Below are positions 1 through 8,662 of a DNA stretch of 37,635 nt, piece by piece. The notes beneath the pieces were generated by a model that worked only from the letters and a program-made list of their open reading frames with translations, had not been told where the DNA came from and ran no database searches. Position 1 is the first letter of the stretch. Every line of letters starts with the position of its first letter. This stretch comes from an uncultured Eubacteriales bacterium. GTDB lineage: Bacteria > Bacillota > Clostridia > Christensenellales > Aristaeellaceae. The position numbers were made by a program, and so were the translations under genes. The stretch is from contig CACWZI010000012.1 in the NCBI GenBank assembly GCA_902765305.1, forward strand, positions 1 to 37,635, written 5' to 3'.

Positions 1-1
1 A

Positions 2-99
2 AAGAAATCCGTCAGGATTTCTACCTTCCCTAACACCTAAAACCTATAACCTAAAACCTAACTACTGATTTGTCGCAGCGCGACAAATCAGTAGTTACC
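2..99. repeat. Structured terminal repeat, left copy (hairpin, heptamer array, hairpin)
   Basis: About 98 bp recurring in inverted orientation at 37538-37635. Three parts are visible. A short hairpin has arms 4-10 and 15-21 (GAAATCC/GGATTTC). A heptamer array, consensus CCTAAAA, has units at 29-35, 36-42, 43-49 and 50-56 plus a partial at 57-61. A long hairpin pairs 59-76 with 80-97 around the loop AGC. Relative to the right copy, the pair C62-G94 has become A-T, so the stem is preserved by a compensatory change. No transposase lies nearby. Because the repeat coincides with both window ends, it is probably a dispersed genomic repeat that broke the assembly. A role as terminator or leader upstream of hisB is possible but not shown. 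Confidence 0.85.
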
Positions 100-141
100 A
101 TCCCCACCTCAAAATCGACATTCTCCCAAGGGAGGTACACC

Positions 142-729
142 ATGCGCACATCCACCATCATCCGCCGCACCGCTGAGACGGACATTCGGCTGGAGCTGAA
201 TCTGGACGGCTCGGGCAAGTCGGAGATCGATACCGGCTGCGGCTTCCTGAATCACATGCTGACGCTGTTTGCGCGCCACGGGCGCTTTGACCTCGCCGTA
301 AAATGCATGGGCGACACCGATGTGGACGACCACCACACCGTCGAGGACATCGGCATCTGCCTGGGCATGGCCTTTGCCGAGACGCTGGGCGACATGGGCG
401 GCATCGTCCGCTACGGCCACACGATACTGCCCATGGACGAGGCGCTGATCCTCACCGCGGTGGACATTTCCGGGCGCTGCCACCTGGGCTACGCCTTGGA
501 CATCCCCACCCAGAAGATCGGCACCTTCGATACCGAGCTGGTGCAGGAGTTCTGGCTGGGCTTCGTGCGCAAGGCGAACGTCACGCTGCACTTCAAGCAG
601 CTGGCCGGCAGCAACAGCCACCACATCGTCGAAGGCGCGTTCAAGGCAGCGGCCCGCAGCCTGCGCACCGCCGTGGCCATCGACCCCGCCCTGAACGGCG
701 AAATACCGTCGACGAAAGGATTATTATGA
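142..729 (+). CDS. hisB: Imidazoleglycerol-phosphate dehydratase HisB
   Basis: Cytosolic manganese enzyme that dehydrates imidazole glycerol phosphate to imidazole acetol phosphate in histidine synthesis. The 195-residue product has the usual length of a monofunctional HisB. It shows the family's metal-binding histidine motifs: GFLNHM and the DVDDHHTVED segment in the N-terminal half, then GSNSHHIVEGAFKA in the C-terminal half. No phosphatase domain is fused. The ATG at 142 is chosen because GGAGGT (131-136) sits just upstream; an open frame extends back into the repeat but lacks homology. The stop overlaps the hisH start (ATGA). No convincing sigma-A promoter is visible between the repeat and the start, so the gene may belong to a longer his operon whose upstream genes lie outside the window. 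Confidence 0.97.
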   Translation: MRTSTIIRRTAETDIRLELNLDGSGKSEIDTGCGFLNHMLTLFARHGRFDLAVKCMGDTDVDDHHTVEDIGICLGMAFAETLGDMGGIVRYGHTILPMDEALILTAVDISGRCHLGYALDIPTQKIGTFDTELVQEFWLGFVRKANVTLHFKQLAGSNSHHIVEGAFKAAARSLRTAVAIDPALNGEIPSTKGLL

Positions 730-1352
730 TCGCAATTATCGATTACGGTGTGGGCAACCTGTTTTCGCTGGCCCACAGCCTGAAGGCCGTCGGCGCCCAG
801 GCCGTCGTCACCGGGGACGCAAAAGAAATCAGCCGTGCAGAACGGGTGATATTGCCCGGCGTAGGCGCGTTCGGCGACGCGGCGAAGAAGCTCCGGGAGA
901 CCGGCCTGGACACACTGGTCAGAGAAATCGCCGGGCATGGCACGCCCGTGATGGGCATCTGCCTGGGCATGCAGCTGCTGCTGGATAGATCCTTTGAGTT
1001 CGGCGAGCATATAGGCCTCGGCCTGATTCCCGGCGAAGTTCGACCCATAGCCGAGGTCATTCCCGCCGAACTGAAGATTCCCCACATCGGCTGGAACGCG
1101 CTGGACATCCGCGCGCCCCACCCCATCTTTGCCAACGTCCGGCCCGGGGATTGCGTATACTTCGTCCACTCCTATTACGGAGCAAGGTGTGACGAATCGG
1201 TCATCGCCACCGCCGAATACGGCGCGCCGCTGACCGCCGCCGTGGCCCGCGGCAACGTCTGCGGCTGCCAGTTTCACCCTGAAAAGAGCGGCGACGTGGG
1301 ACTGGGCATACTGAAAGCCTTCTGTGAATGGGACGGTGATGCGGCATGCTGA
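726..1352 (+). CDS. hisH: Imidazole glycerol phosphate synthase glutaminase subunit HisH
   Basis: Class I glutamine amidotransferase that hydrolyses glutamine and passes ammonia to HisF, forming imidazole glycerol phosphate and AICAR. The product has 208 residues, normal for the family. The nucleophile Cys79 is in GICLGMQLL, and the rest of the triad is His184 and Glu186 in FHPEKS. The oxyanion-strand sequence LPGVGAFGD is also present. The start overlaps the hisB stop by four bases, and its own stop overlaps the hisA start, so the genes are translationally coupled. The long frame running upstream inside hisB is not coding. Confidence 0.97.
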   Translation: MIAIIDYGVGNLFSLAHSLKAVGAQAVVTGDAKEISRAERVILPGVGAFGDAAKKLRETGLDTLVREIAGHGTPVMGICLGMQLLLDRSFEFGEHIGLGLIPGEVRPIAEVIPAELKIPHIGWNALDIRAPHPIFANVRPGDCVYFVHSYYGARCDESVIATAEYGAPLTAAVARGNVCGCQFHPEKSGDVGLGILKAFCEWDGDAAC

Positions 1353-2062
1353 TATTCCCTGCCATTGACCTGGTCGGCGGCAAAGCCGTCCGGTTGTACA
1401 AGGGCGATTACAACCAGATGACGGTTTACGATGACGACCCACTGAACACTGCCCGCCGGTTCGCCAGGGCCGGGGCCACACACCTCCACATGGTGGACCT
1501 GGAGGGCGCGCGGGACGGCGGCGCCCCCAACTACGACACCGTCAGCCGGATCGTGGAGAACACCGACCTGTTCGTTGAGATCGGCGGCGGCATACGGGAC
1601 ATGTCCGTCATCGAGAAGTACCTGGACGCGGGCGTCAGCCGGGTCATACTGGGCACGGCGGCCATTGCCGACGCGACCTTCACCCGTGAAGCCATCCAGC
1701 GCTACGGCGAGGGCATCGCCCTCGGCGCGGACGTAAAGGACGGCGAGGTGGCCATCCGCGGCTGGCTGGAGCTCTCCGGCATGACGCTGGACGACTTTTG
1801 CGAGAAATACCAGCAGCTGGGGCTGAAAACCCTGATCTGCACCGACATCAGCCGGGACGGCGCCATGCAGGGGACAAACCGGGCCCTTTACGCCGACCTG
1901 CAGCGCAGGTATCGCATGGACATCGTGGCCTCCGGCGGCGTCTCCGGCATGGCGGACGTGAAGGCCCTCGCCGCGCTGGGGCTGTACGGGGCGATCATCG
2001 GCAAGGCCTGCTACACCGGAGCCATAGACCTGGCTGAAGCCATCAAGGAGGCGGCGCAATGA
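1346..2062 (+). CDS. hisA: Phosphoribosylformimino-AICAR-phosphate isomerase HisA
   Basis: Catalyses the Amadori rearrangement of ProFAR to PRFAR, the substrate of HisF/HisH. This is a (beta/alpha)8-barrel of 238 residues, typical length. The N-terminal catalytic aspartate is Asp8 in FPAIDLVGG and the second is in the TDISRDG motif near residue 170. Phosphate-binding glycine loops (EIGGGIRD and ASGGVSGMADV) are present in both half-barrels. It overlaps hisH by seven bases and hisF by four, consistent with one transcript. It could only be confused with PriA, but the gene sits in a complete his block and trp genes are absent here. Confidence 0.97.
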   Translation: MLIFPAIDLVGGKAVRLYKGDYNQMTVYDDDPLNTARRFARAGATHLHMVDLEGARDGGAPNYDTVSRIVENTDLFVEIGGGIRDMSVIEKYLDAGVSRVILGTAAIADATFTREAIQRYGEGIALGADVKDGEVAIRGWLELSGMTLDDFCEKYQQLGLKTLICTDISRDGAMQGTNRALYADLQRRYRMDIVASGGVSGMADVKALAALGLYGAIIGKACYTGAIDLAEAIKEAAQ

Positions 2063-2817
2063 TCACCAAGCGCATCATCCCCTGCCTGGACGTGAAGGAC
2101 GGCCGGGTCGTAAAGGGCGTGAACTTCCTGGGCCTTGCGGACGTCTCCTCGCCGGTAAAGCTGGCCGAATACTACAGCAAATGCGGCGCGGACGAGCTGG
2201 TGTTCTACGACATCACCGCCTCCGCCGAAGGTCGGGCGCTGTTCACCGACATCCTCCGCCAGGTGGCCGAGCGGGTATTCATTCCGCTGACCGTTGGCGG
2301 CGGTATCAACACGGTGGACGACTTCGACCGGGTGTTGAAGTGCGGCGCGGACAAGGTGTCCGTCAACTCCGGCGCCATCCGAAACCCCGCCCTGATCCCC
2401 GCCGCCGCCGAACGCTACGGCAGCCAGTGCGTGGTGATTTCCGCAGACGTAAAGCGGGTGGACGGGGAATATCGCGTGTTTGCCAAGGGCGGCCGGGAGG
2501 ATACCGGCATGGAGGCCGTCAGCTGGATCGCCCGCTGCGTGGCAAACGGCGCGGGCGAGGTGGTGCTCAACAGCATCGACACCGACGGCGTGAAGGGCGG
2601 CTTCGACCTGGAGATGCTGGACGCCGTGTGCCAAGCCGTAAACGTGCCCGTGATCGCCTCCGGCGGCGCGGGCTGCATACAGGATTTCGTCACCCTGTTC
2701 AAAGCCCTTCCGAAGGTGGACGCGGGCCTTGCCGCCTCGATCTTCCACTTCGGCGAGGTGCAGATCTCGGATTTGAAGCGCGTGCTTCGCGAAAACGGAA
2801 TAACAGTGAGGTTATGA
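2059..2817 (+). CDS. hisF: Imidazole glycerol phosphate synthase cyclase subunit HisF
   Basis: Cyclase half of the HisH/HisF complex; it joins ammonia to PRFAR to give imidazole glycerol phosphate, which HisB uses, and AICAR. The 252-residue (beta/alpha)8-barrel carries the two catalytic aspartates: Asp11 in [16 protein letters not shown] and the one in VVISADVKR (about residue 130). Phosphate-binding motifs TVGGGI and ASGGAG are visible. The start overlaps the hisA stop (ATGA). hisIE begins four bases after the stop. Confidence 0.97.
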   Translation: MITKRIIPCLDVKDGRVVKGVNFLGLADVSSPVKLAEYYSKCGADELVFYDITASAEGRALFTDILRQVAERVFIPLTVGGGINTVDDFDRVLKCGADKVSVNSGAIRNPALIPAAAERYGSQCVVISADVKRVDGEYRVFAKGGREDTGMEAVSWIARCVANGAGEVVLNSIDTDGVKGGFDLEMLDAVCQAVNVPVIASGGAGCIQDFVTLFKALPKVDAGLAASIFHFGEVQISDLKRVLRENGITVRL

Positions 2818-2821
2818 GAAA

Positions 2822-3481
2822 ATGATCAATTTTGACATCGATTCCCTGAAGTTCAACGTCCACGGCCTGATTCCCGCCATCGTGGTGGATGCCACCACCA
2901 AGGACGTGCTGACCCTGGCTTATATGAACCGGGAGAGCCTGCAGATCTCCCTCGAGAAGGAGCTGACCTGCTTCTGGAGCCGCTCCCGCCAGGCGCTGTG
3001 GCTGAAGGGCGAGACCAGCGGCAATTACCAGCACATCGTTTCCATCACCGCCGATTGCGACAGGGACGCCCTGGTCATCCTGGTGAACAAGGATGGCCCC
3101 GCCTGCCACCTGGGCACCGATTCCTGCTTCACGAACACGCTGTTTGAGAGTGAAAACAACCACGCCTTCACGCTGGAGGGCCTGATGAAGCTGATCGAGG
3201 GCCGCAAGACGGAAAAAAAGGAAGGCAGCTATACCACCTACCTGTTTGAAAAGGGCATCGACAAGATATTGAAGAAGGTCGGCGAGGAATCCACCGAGGT
3301 CATCATCGCGGGCAAGGCCGGCGACAGGGCCGAGACGATCTATGAAATCGCGGACCTGACCTACCACGTGATGGTGCTGATGATACAGATGGGCATCAGC
3401 CTGGAGGACATCCACAACGAGCTGGCCTCCCGCCACGTGATTGACCACAAGGTCAAGCAGGAGAAGATGACCGGGAATTGA
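2822..3481 (+). CDS. hisI: Bifunctional phosphoribosyl-AMP cyclohydrolase / phosphoribosyl-ATP pyrophosphatase HisIE
   Basis: Fusion of two early histidine-pathway enzymes. Residues 1 to about 110 are the zinc-dependent HisI cyclohydrolase, with [27 protein letters not shown] and the [11 protein letters not shown] and HLGTDSCF segments supplying metal ligands. Residues about 118-219 are the all-alpha HisE (MazG-like) pyrophosphatase, with GVEEST-type motif [13 protein letters not shown] and the [11 protein letters not shown] helix. The 219-residue length is typical of HisIE fusions. Last gene of the his block, followed by a perfect palindrome. hisG, hisD and hisC are not in the window. Confidence 0.96.
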   Translation: MINFDIDSLKFNVHGLIPAIVVDATTKDVLTLAYMNRESLQISLEKELTCFWSRSRQALWLKGETSGNYQHIVSITADCDRDALVILVNKDGPACHLGTDSCFTNTLFESENNHAFTLEGLMKLIEGRKTEKKEGSYTTYLFEKGIDKILKKVGEESTEVIIAGKAGDRAETIYEIADLTYHVMVLMIQMGISLEDIHNELASRHVIDHKVKQEKMTGN

Positions 3482-3493
3482 CACATTATGAAT

Positions 3494-3527
3494 GGCGCCC
3501 CCTGGCGATGCATCGCCAGGGGGCGCC
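3494..3527. terminator. Perfect 34-bp palindrome between convergent genes
   Basis: GGCGCC-rich perfect inverted repeat (arms 17 bp, centre GATGCATC) between the hisIE stop and the convergent phosphorylase stop. Position suggests a bidirectional terminator, but neither strand has a U-tract after the stem, so an mRNA 3'-end stabilising hairpin is equally possible. Confidence 0.6.
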
Positions 3528-3543
3528 AAAACGTTCAAAGCTA

Positions 3544-4290
3544 TCAATCCCGTCCCGCAATCTCGATGCAAAGCGCCATCGCGGGCGCCAGCGAATCCTC
3601 GCCCCAGTTTCGGGCGTCATAGGCGTCCGCGTCGGCCAGGGTATCGGCCACATACAGGAACTGTCCAAACTGCACGTTGCGGAACTCCGCCACGGCGGAC
3701 AGCGCGGCACACTCCATGTCCACCACGCCGCAGCCCTCGGCGCGGCAGCGGCGCACCTTGTCCACGGTCTCGCGGTAGATGGCGTCGGTGGTCCAGGTGT
3801 CGCACTCAGTATAGGCGACGTCCTTTTCCCGGAAAACGTCGACGATGCGCTGCTGCAGGGCGTAATCCAGGAAGCTCCACCGATGCGGGGGCATGTAGTG
3901 ATAGGAGGTTCCCTCGTCCCTCAGGGCGCGACGGGGCACGATAAAGGTGTTCTCCGGCAGGTCGATCAGCGCGCCACAGGAGCCCGCGGACACAAGCTGT
4001 TTCGCGCCATAGGCAATCATCCAGTCCATCAGCGCCGCAGCCACAGGCGCGCCAAAGGGCGCCTGGCACAGGCAAACCTCGTCGGACAGCTTATAGACCG
4101 GATACTTCTTCGTGACGGTCTCATACACCGCCAGCACCGGCAAGCTGTGTTCGCGGGCGTATTCGTCCACAATGTCACCAACGAAAGGGAACGCCACGCG
4201 GGGCGGCAGGGTAATGCCCAGTTCCTCGTGATCAGGCTCCAGCACGGCGCCAGGAGCGCCGTCATACTCCAAAATAGGATAATTACTCAT
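3544..4290 (-). CDS. Nucleoside phosphorylase (PNP/UDP family, uridine phosphorylase-like)
   Basis: Cytosolic phosphorylase of the PNP_UDP_1 superfamily that cleaves a (deoxy)nucleoside with phosphate to free base and (deoxy)ribose-1-phosphate. The 248-residue product shows the family core SAGSCGAL (about residues 101-108, base/phosphate site) and the ribose-binding motif VVDMECAAL near residue 190. The TEC/WTTDAIYRE stretch between them matches uridine phosphorylase-like members better than 5'-methylthioadenosine nucleosidases. The substrate cannot be fixed from sequence. The start overlaps the upstream methyltransferase stop by four bases, so the two are coupled; both concern nucleoside or RNA metabolism. 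Confidence 0.85.
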   Translation of the reverse strand: MSNYPILEYDGAPGAVLEPDHEELGITLPPRVAFPFVGDIVDEYAREHSLPVLAVYETVTKKYPVYKLSDEVCLCQAPFGAPVAAALMDWMIAYGAKQLVSAGSCGALIDLPENTFIVPRRALRDEGTSYHYMPPHRWSFLDYALQQRIVDVFREKDVAYTECDTWTTDAIYRETVDKVRRCRAEGCGVVDMECAALSAVAEFRNVQFGQFLYVADTLADADAYDARNWGEDSLAPAMALCIEIAGRD

Positions 4291-5456
4291 TCCATCACCT
4301 GTATTATCATCGTTTTGAGGTACTTGGTCTCCACGGATTGGGGCAGTATCGGGTGATCATAGCCCTGGGTGCGGTATTCCACCAGGCGAATGCGCTTCTT
4401 CGCGTCCCGTGCAGCCTGGTTGATCACGTCCTGGAACATCTCTGGCAGAACGTGCTGGCTGCAGGAGCAGGTGACCAGGAATCCGCCGTGCCGCACCAGC
4501 TTCAAGCCCCGAAGGTTGATCTCCTTGTAGCCGCGGATGGCGCTTGGCACCGCGGCCTTGTTCTTGGTGAAGGCCGGGGGATCGAGTATCACCAGGTCGA
4601 ACTTCTCCCCCGCGTCGGTCAGTTCATGCAACAGGTCAAAGCAGTTGTGGGCCTCGAAGGTCACGTTTTCGAAGCCGTTGAGGGCGGCGTTTCTGCGGGC
4701 CACCTCCAGCGCCTCCTCGGAGATGTCCACGCCCAGTACGCTCCTGGCACCGTACTTCGCCGCGTGCAGCGAAAAGCTGCCGTTGTGGCAGAAGCAATCC
4801 AGGACTCTGGCATCCCTGCATAGCGGCGCCAGCGCGGCGCGGTTCTGCTTCTGGTCCAGGAAGAAGCCGGTCTTCTGGCCATGCTTCACGTCCACCAGGA
4901 AGTGGATGCCGTTCTCTACCATGTCCACCTCATCCGGCACCTCGCCCCGCAACAGCCCGGTGGTCTGCTCCATGCCCTCCAGGCGACGCACCGGCACATC
5001 GCTGCGCTCCCATATGCCCACGGGTTGGATGATTTCCATCAACAGGTCGCAGATCATGTCCTTGATGCGCTCGATGCCCAGCGACAGCGATTGCAGCACC
5101 AGCACACCGGCAAACTTGTCCACCACCAGGCCGGGCAGGAAATCCGATTCCGAATAGATCAGCCGACAGCTCATCGGGTCGCACAGCAGCCTTCGGTAAT
5201 CCCAGGCCTCCTGTATCCGGCGGGCGAAGAAATCCCGGTCGCAGGGCTCGTCGTTGCGGGTGAGTATGCGCAGGGAAATCTGGCTCTGGGGGTTGTAGAA
5301 GCCCCTGCCGATGAATTTCCCCCGGAAATCCGCCACATCCACGATATCGCCGTTATCAAAGGCACCCTCCACCTTCTCGATCTCCGAGGCATATATCCAC
5401 GGATGCCCCCCGCGCACGCGGGTCTCCCTCGTCTTGCGAAGCGTTACTTTTGCCAT
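4287..5456 (-). CDS. Class I SAM-dependent rRNA methyltransferase, RlmI/YccW family
   Basis: Predicted 23S rRNA cytosine-C5 methyltransferase. The N-terminal PUA domain (about residues 1-80) contains RGGHPWIYASEI. A central RlmI-like region is followed by a Rossmann methyltransferase domain (about residues 210-389). SAM motif I reads LDCFCHNGSFSLHAAKYGA, motif II GVDISEEAL and motif IV LDPPAFTKN. A later CSC segment (about residue 350) supplies the cysteine expected of m5C enzymes. The 389-residue length is typical of RlmI homologues. The target nucleotide (m5C1962 in E. coli) is inferred from family membership only. It faces the VWA lipoprotein divergently across 164 bp of AT-rich intergenic DNA. 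Confidence 0.88.
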   Translation of the reverse strand: MAKVTLRKTRETRVRGGHPWIYASEIEKVEGAFDNGDIVDVADFRGKFIGRGFYNPQSQISLRILTRNDEPCDRDFFARRIQEAWDYRRLLCDPMSCRLIYSESDFLPGLVVDKFAGVLVLQSLSLGIERIKDMICDLLMEIIQPVGIWERSDVPVRRLEGMEQTTGLLRGEVPDEVDMVENGIHFLVDVKHGQKTGFFLDQKQNRAALAPLCRDARVLDCFCHNGSFSLHAAKYGARSVLGVDISEEALEVARRNAALNGFENVTFEAHNCFDLLHELTDAGEKFDLVILDPPAFTKNKAAVPSAIRGYKEINLRGLKLVRHGGFLVTCSCSQHVLPEMFQDVINQAARDAKKRIRLVEYRTQGYDHPILPQSVETKYLKTMIIQVME

Positions 5457-5620
5457 TCTCTGTCCTGCCTTACGTTTTATAAGTCCATCATAGCACAGTA
5501 TCGTTAATCCACAGTTAATTTCTTTACTGTTGTTTTTGTTTTATCAAGAAATATCGTCTGGAACCAAACAGCACCTGATTTCGTCCAATCATCAGCAAAT
5601 ATACACAGGAGGATATAACC

Positions 5621-7291
5621 ATGAAGAAGAAAGGGTTGATGATCGTCGCACTGGCACTGAGCGCGATGCTGCTCACAGGCTGCGCGCTGCCGTCATTCTT
5701 GAATCGGATGACGCAATCGCTGAACCGGGAGGCGGCAAAGGGCACCGCAACCAGAGAGCCCCTGCCCATACTGGAAGCCGAGCCCGCCGAATACGAGATG
5801 GACGACGCCATGGAGAGCGGACTGGTGGCCAATATCGCAATGCCCGCCATGGGCTACGCGATGCCGCCGGAATTCAATACGGAGGAATACGCCGCCGTGA
5901 CGGAGAACGGTTTTAAAAAGGTGGCCACTGATCCACTGAGCACCTTTTCGGCGGATGTGGACACGGCGTCCTATTGCAACCTGCGCCGCATGCTGAACGA
6001 CGACTATGCCCCCGACGATATTCCCACCGGCGCGGTGCGCGTGGAAGAGATGCTGAACTACTTCCGCTATGACTATGCCGCGCCCGAGGGCGACGCGAGA
6101 TTCGGCGTGACCGCCCGTATGGCATCCTGTCCCTGGAACCCGGCCCACGTCCTGCTGACGCTGGGCGTTCGCGCCGCAGACGCGCCCAAGGCGTCCGAAG
6201 AGGGCTCGAACCTCGTTTTCCTGGTGGACGTATCCGGCTCCATGAGCGACGATAACAAGCTGGATCTCGCCAAGCGGGCGCTGTCCATGCTGGTGGACGA
6301 GCTGGGCGAAAAGGATAGCGTGTCTATCGTCACCTACGCCAGCGGCGAAGAGATCCTGATCGAAGGCGCAAGCCCTGCAAAGGACAAGGCCAGGCTGTTG
6401 GGCGCCATAGACGCATTGTCAGCAGGCGGCTCCACCAACGGTCAGCGCGGCCTGGCTCAGGCCTACGAGGTGGCCCAGCGCTACCTGCGGCCCAAGGGAA
6501 ACAACCGGGTGATCATGTGCTCCGACGGCGACCTGAACGTGGGTATCACCAGCGAAAGCGACCTGCACGACTTCGTCACCGAAAAGAAGGAGACCGGCAT
6601 CTACCTGTCGGTGCTGGGCTTTGGCAACGGCAACTACAAGGACACCAAGATGGAGACCCTGGCCGACGACGGCAACGGCAACTACTACTACATCGACTCC
6701 ATACTCGAAGCCCGAAAGGTGCTGTGCGAGGAGCTGACCCAGACCCTCTACGCTGTGGCCGACGATGTTAAGTTCCAGGTGGAATTCAATCCGGCGAAGG
6801 TATCCGAATGGCGGCAGATCGGCTATGAGAACCGCGCCTTGGAGAATCAGGACTTTGAGGACGATAAAAAGGACGCCGGCGAGGTCGGCTCCGGCGCCTG
6901 CGTCACCGTGATGTACGAGCTGGTGCCCGCGTCAGACGGAACTTCTGAAGGCGGCCTGAAGTACCAGAGCAGCAGCCTCACCGAGGCGGCCCAGAGCGGC
7001 GAATGGCTGACGCTGTCCACCCGCTATAAGGAACCCGGCGGCCAGACCAGTCAGCTGCAGACCGACGTGATCGACGACACCGCCATGAGCGACGCCCCCT
7101 CCGGCGACTTCCTTTTCGCCTCAGCGGTGGCCGAGTTCGGCATGATCCTCTCAAACAGCGAATATAAAGGCAACGCCAGCTACGACACCGTCCTGGACCT
7201 GCTGAAGCAGGCGCCGCTGAACGACGCTTACCGCGAGGAATTTTTCTCGCTGGTCAAGATCGCCCAGCGGAATGCGGCGCTGGCGGAATGA
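5621..7291 (+). CDS. VWA-domain lipoprotein, YfbK-like
   Basis: A 556-residue secreted lipoprotein. The signal peptide ends in lipobox LLTGC (Cys21). An N-terminal YfbK-type domain includes the segment starting TFSADVDTASYCNLRRML. A von Willebrand factor A domain follows from about residue 195, with an intact MIDAS motif DVSGS (Asp203, Ser205, Ser207), a threonine in GGSTNG and an aspartate in MCSDGDLNVG, so metal-dependent ligand binding is likely. The C-terminal third resembles the domain found after VWA in E. coli YfbK homologues. AGGAGG at 5609-5614 supports the start. The ligand is unknown. Its stop overlaps the frame of the next gene, a small secreted protein. Confidence 0.88.
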   Translation: MKKKGLMIVALALSAMLLTGCALPSFLNRMTQSLNREAAKGTATREPLPILEAEPAEYEMDDAMESGLVANIAMPAMGYAMPPEFNTEEYAAVTENGFKKVATDPLSTFSADVDTASYCNLRRMLNDDYAPDDIPTGAVRVEEMLNYFRYDYAAPEGDARFGVTARMASCPWNPAHVLLTLGVRAADAPKASEEGSNLVFLVDVSGSMSDDNKLDLAKRALSMLVDELGEKDSVSIVTYASGEEILIEGASPAKDKARLLGAIDALSAGGSTNGQRGLAQAYEVAQRYLRPKGNNRVIMCSDGDLNVGITSESDLHDFVTEKKETGIYLSVLGFGNGNYKDTKMETLADDGNGNYYYIDSILEARKVLCEELTQTLYAVADDVKFQVEFNPAKVSEWRQIGYENRALENQDFEDDKKDAGEVGSGACVTVMYELVPASDGTSEGGLKYQSSSLTEAAQSGEWLTLSTRYKEPGGQTSQLQTDVIDDTAMSDAPSGDFLFASAVAEFGMILSNSEYKGNASYDTVLDLLKQAPLNDAYREEFFSLVKIAQRNAALAE

Positions 7292-7335
7292 GAACGCACA
7301 GTGTATACTCTCTTTCCGAATGGGAGGCGGTTGCA

Positions 7336-7818
7336 ATGAAGAAAACGCTCCTGACTGCAATGGTGCTGCTGCTTGTGGGGACTGTCGCGCTGGCTGGCGC
7401 GCCAAAGCTGTCGGCAGGCCTGTTTGACAGTGCCAAGCAAGCCCTGGTCAGCCTGGCCTCGGGCGATTATGACGCTCTGTCCGATCGTCTGCCCTTCTCC
7501 GGCAGCGCGCCGGACGCCCACCAGTGGCAGAGCCTTGCGGAAAGCTACGCCGATCTGAGCAGCGTTCAGACCGATTATGCCGTCGGTTTCTGGACCGGCA
7601 ACATCTGGGTGATCGCCGTACCCGTACAGCCACCGTCGGACGGCTCGGTGGAGGCGCTTGCCTTTTCCAGCGTGGATGGGAAGACCTTCAATGCCTGCCG
7701 CTACGCCACATGGAAACAGATCGAAAGCGCCAGCAGCGAGAGCAGCCGGGTCATCTGGAACCAGGAATACATGGGCGGCAGCGCCACGGTGGTCGCCGAT
7801 CTGGTGAACCAGGATTGA
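7336..7818 (+). CDS. Small secreted protein of unknown function
   Basis: Encodes 160 residues. Residues 1-20 form a clear Sec signal peptide (MKKTLLTAMVLLLVGTVALA, cleavage after ALA). The mature part is soluble, rich in Ser, Ala and Trp, and has only one cysteine. No family was recognised. The ATG at 7336 is chosen because GGGAGGCGG (7322-7330) precedes it and the signal peptide begins there; an in-frame ATG at 7288 overlapping the upstream stop would add 16 residues before the signal. It follows the VWA lipoprotein by 44 bp and precedes a strong terminator, so the two probably form an operon and may act together at the cell surface. Confidence 0.75.
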   Translation: MKKTLLTAMVLLLVGTVALAGAPKLSAGLFDSAKQALVSLASGDYDALSDRLPFSGSAPDAHQWQSLAESYADLSSVQTDYAVGFWTGNIWVIAVPVQPPSDGSVEALAFSSVDGKTFNACRYATWKQIESASSESSRVIWNQEYMGGSATVVADLVNQD

Positions 7819-7827
7819 CAGTTTTAG

Positions 7828-7867
7828 AAACCGAACAGGGACGCCGATCGGCGTCCCTGCTCGGTTT
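7828..7867. terminator. Bidirectional intrinsic terminator
   Basis: AAACCGA and TCGGTTT close an inner perfect stem CAGGGACGCCG/CGGCGTCCCTG. The 3' arm runs into TTTGTTT on the plus strand, and the complementary A-rich start serves the minus strand. It lies between the convergent secreted-protein and yebC genes. Confidence 0.85.
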
Positions 7868-7878
7868 GTTTCAAACCG

Positions 7879-8631
7879 TCAATCCTCTTCCTCGTCGTCA
7901 TCAGGCAACTCGGCATCGTGATAGACGTTCTCGGTGTCGTCGTACTCCTCCAGCCAGTCCAACAGCTTGGTGACCTTCTGGACGGATTCCTCGTCCGGCA
8001 GCGCGGTAGTCGAGGTGGGGATCATGGCGCGCTCGGCGGAAAGGAAGGTGCAGCCGGCATTCTCCAAATTGTCCCGCACCTGGCTGAATTCGTTGGGGTC
8101 GGTGTAGATCACCGCGGAATCCTCGTTGTATTCCACGTCGTCCGCGCCGGCATCCAGGGCCAGCATGGTCAACTCGTCCTCGTCCATACCCTTGGCATTG
8201 TCGACCACGATCACGCCCTTGCGTTCAAACTTCCAGGATACACAGCCGGTAGCGCCCAGTGAGCCGCCGCACTTATCGAAGATGTGGCGCATTTCGCTGG
8301 CGGTGCGGTTCAGGTTGTCGGTGACGATCTCTACGATGACGGCCACGCCGCAGGGCGCGTAGCCCTCGTAGGTGACCTCCTTGTAGTTGGTGGACTCGCC
8401 CTCGCCCGCAGCCTTCTTGATGGAGCGCTGGATGTTGTCGTTGGGCATGTTGGCCGCCTTCGCCTTGGCGATGACGTCCTTCAGCTTGCTGTTCAGCGCT
8501 GGATCGGCGCTGCCGCCGGTCTTGACGGCGATCACGATTTCACGGCCGATCTTCGTGAATATCTTGCCCTTCGCAGCGTCCGTCTTTGCCTTTTTATTCT
8601 TGATGGTTGACCATTTATTATGTCCCGACAT
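7879..8631 (-). CDS. yebC: YebC/PmpR family DNA-binding transcriptional regulator / translation factor
   Basis: Encodes 250 residues, normal for the family. It begins with the family signature MSGHNKWSTIKNKKAKTDA, followed by FTKIGREI and the NMPNDNIQRSIKKAAG segment. The three-domain YebC fold extends to about residue 238, and the C-terminus ends in a very acidic tail. YebC proteins are described as transcriptional regulators and, more recently, as helping ribosomes through proline stretches; which applies here cannot be told. The start at 8631 is set by the family N-terminus and GGGAGGG (8639-8645 on the minus strand), not the ATG 21 bases upstream. It is divergent from recX. Confidence 0.95.
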   Translation of the reverse strand: MSGHNKWSTIKNKKAKTDAAKGKIFTKIGREIVIAVKTGGSADPALNSKLKDVIAKAKAANMPNDNIQRSIKKAAGEGESTNYKEVTYEGYAPCGVAVIVEIVTDNLNRTASEMRHIFDKCGGSLGATGCVSWKFERKGVIVVDNAKGMDEDELTMLALDAGADDVEYNEDSAVIYTDPNEFSQVRDNLENAGCTFLSAERAMIPTSTTALPDEESVQKVTKLLDWLEEYDDTENVYHDAELPDDDEEED

Positions 8632-8662
8632 GGACAATCCCTCCCAGTACACTTATGGATAT

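Noticed and set aside
29-61. Telomere-like repeat
   Set aside because: Only 4.6 imperfect heptamers inside a defined repeat that also occurs inverted at the other end; a bacterial linear telomere is not supported.
4281-4297. Frameshift or gene fusion between phosphorylase and methyltransferase
   Set aside because: The four-base ATGA overlap is a normal coupled junction and both proteins have complete ends.
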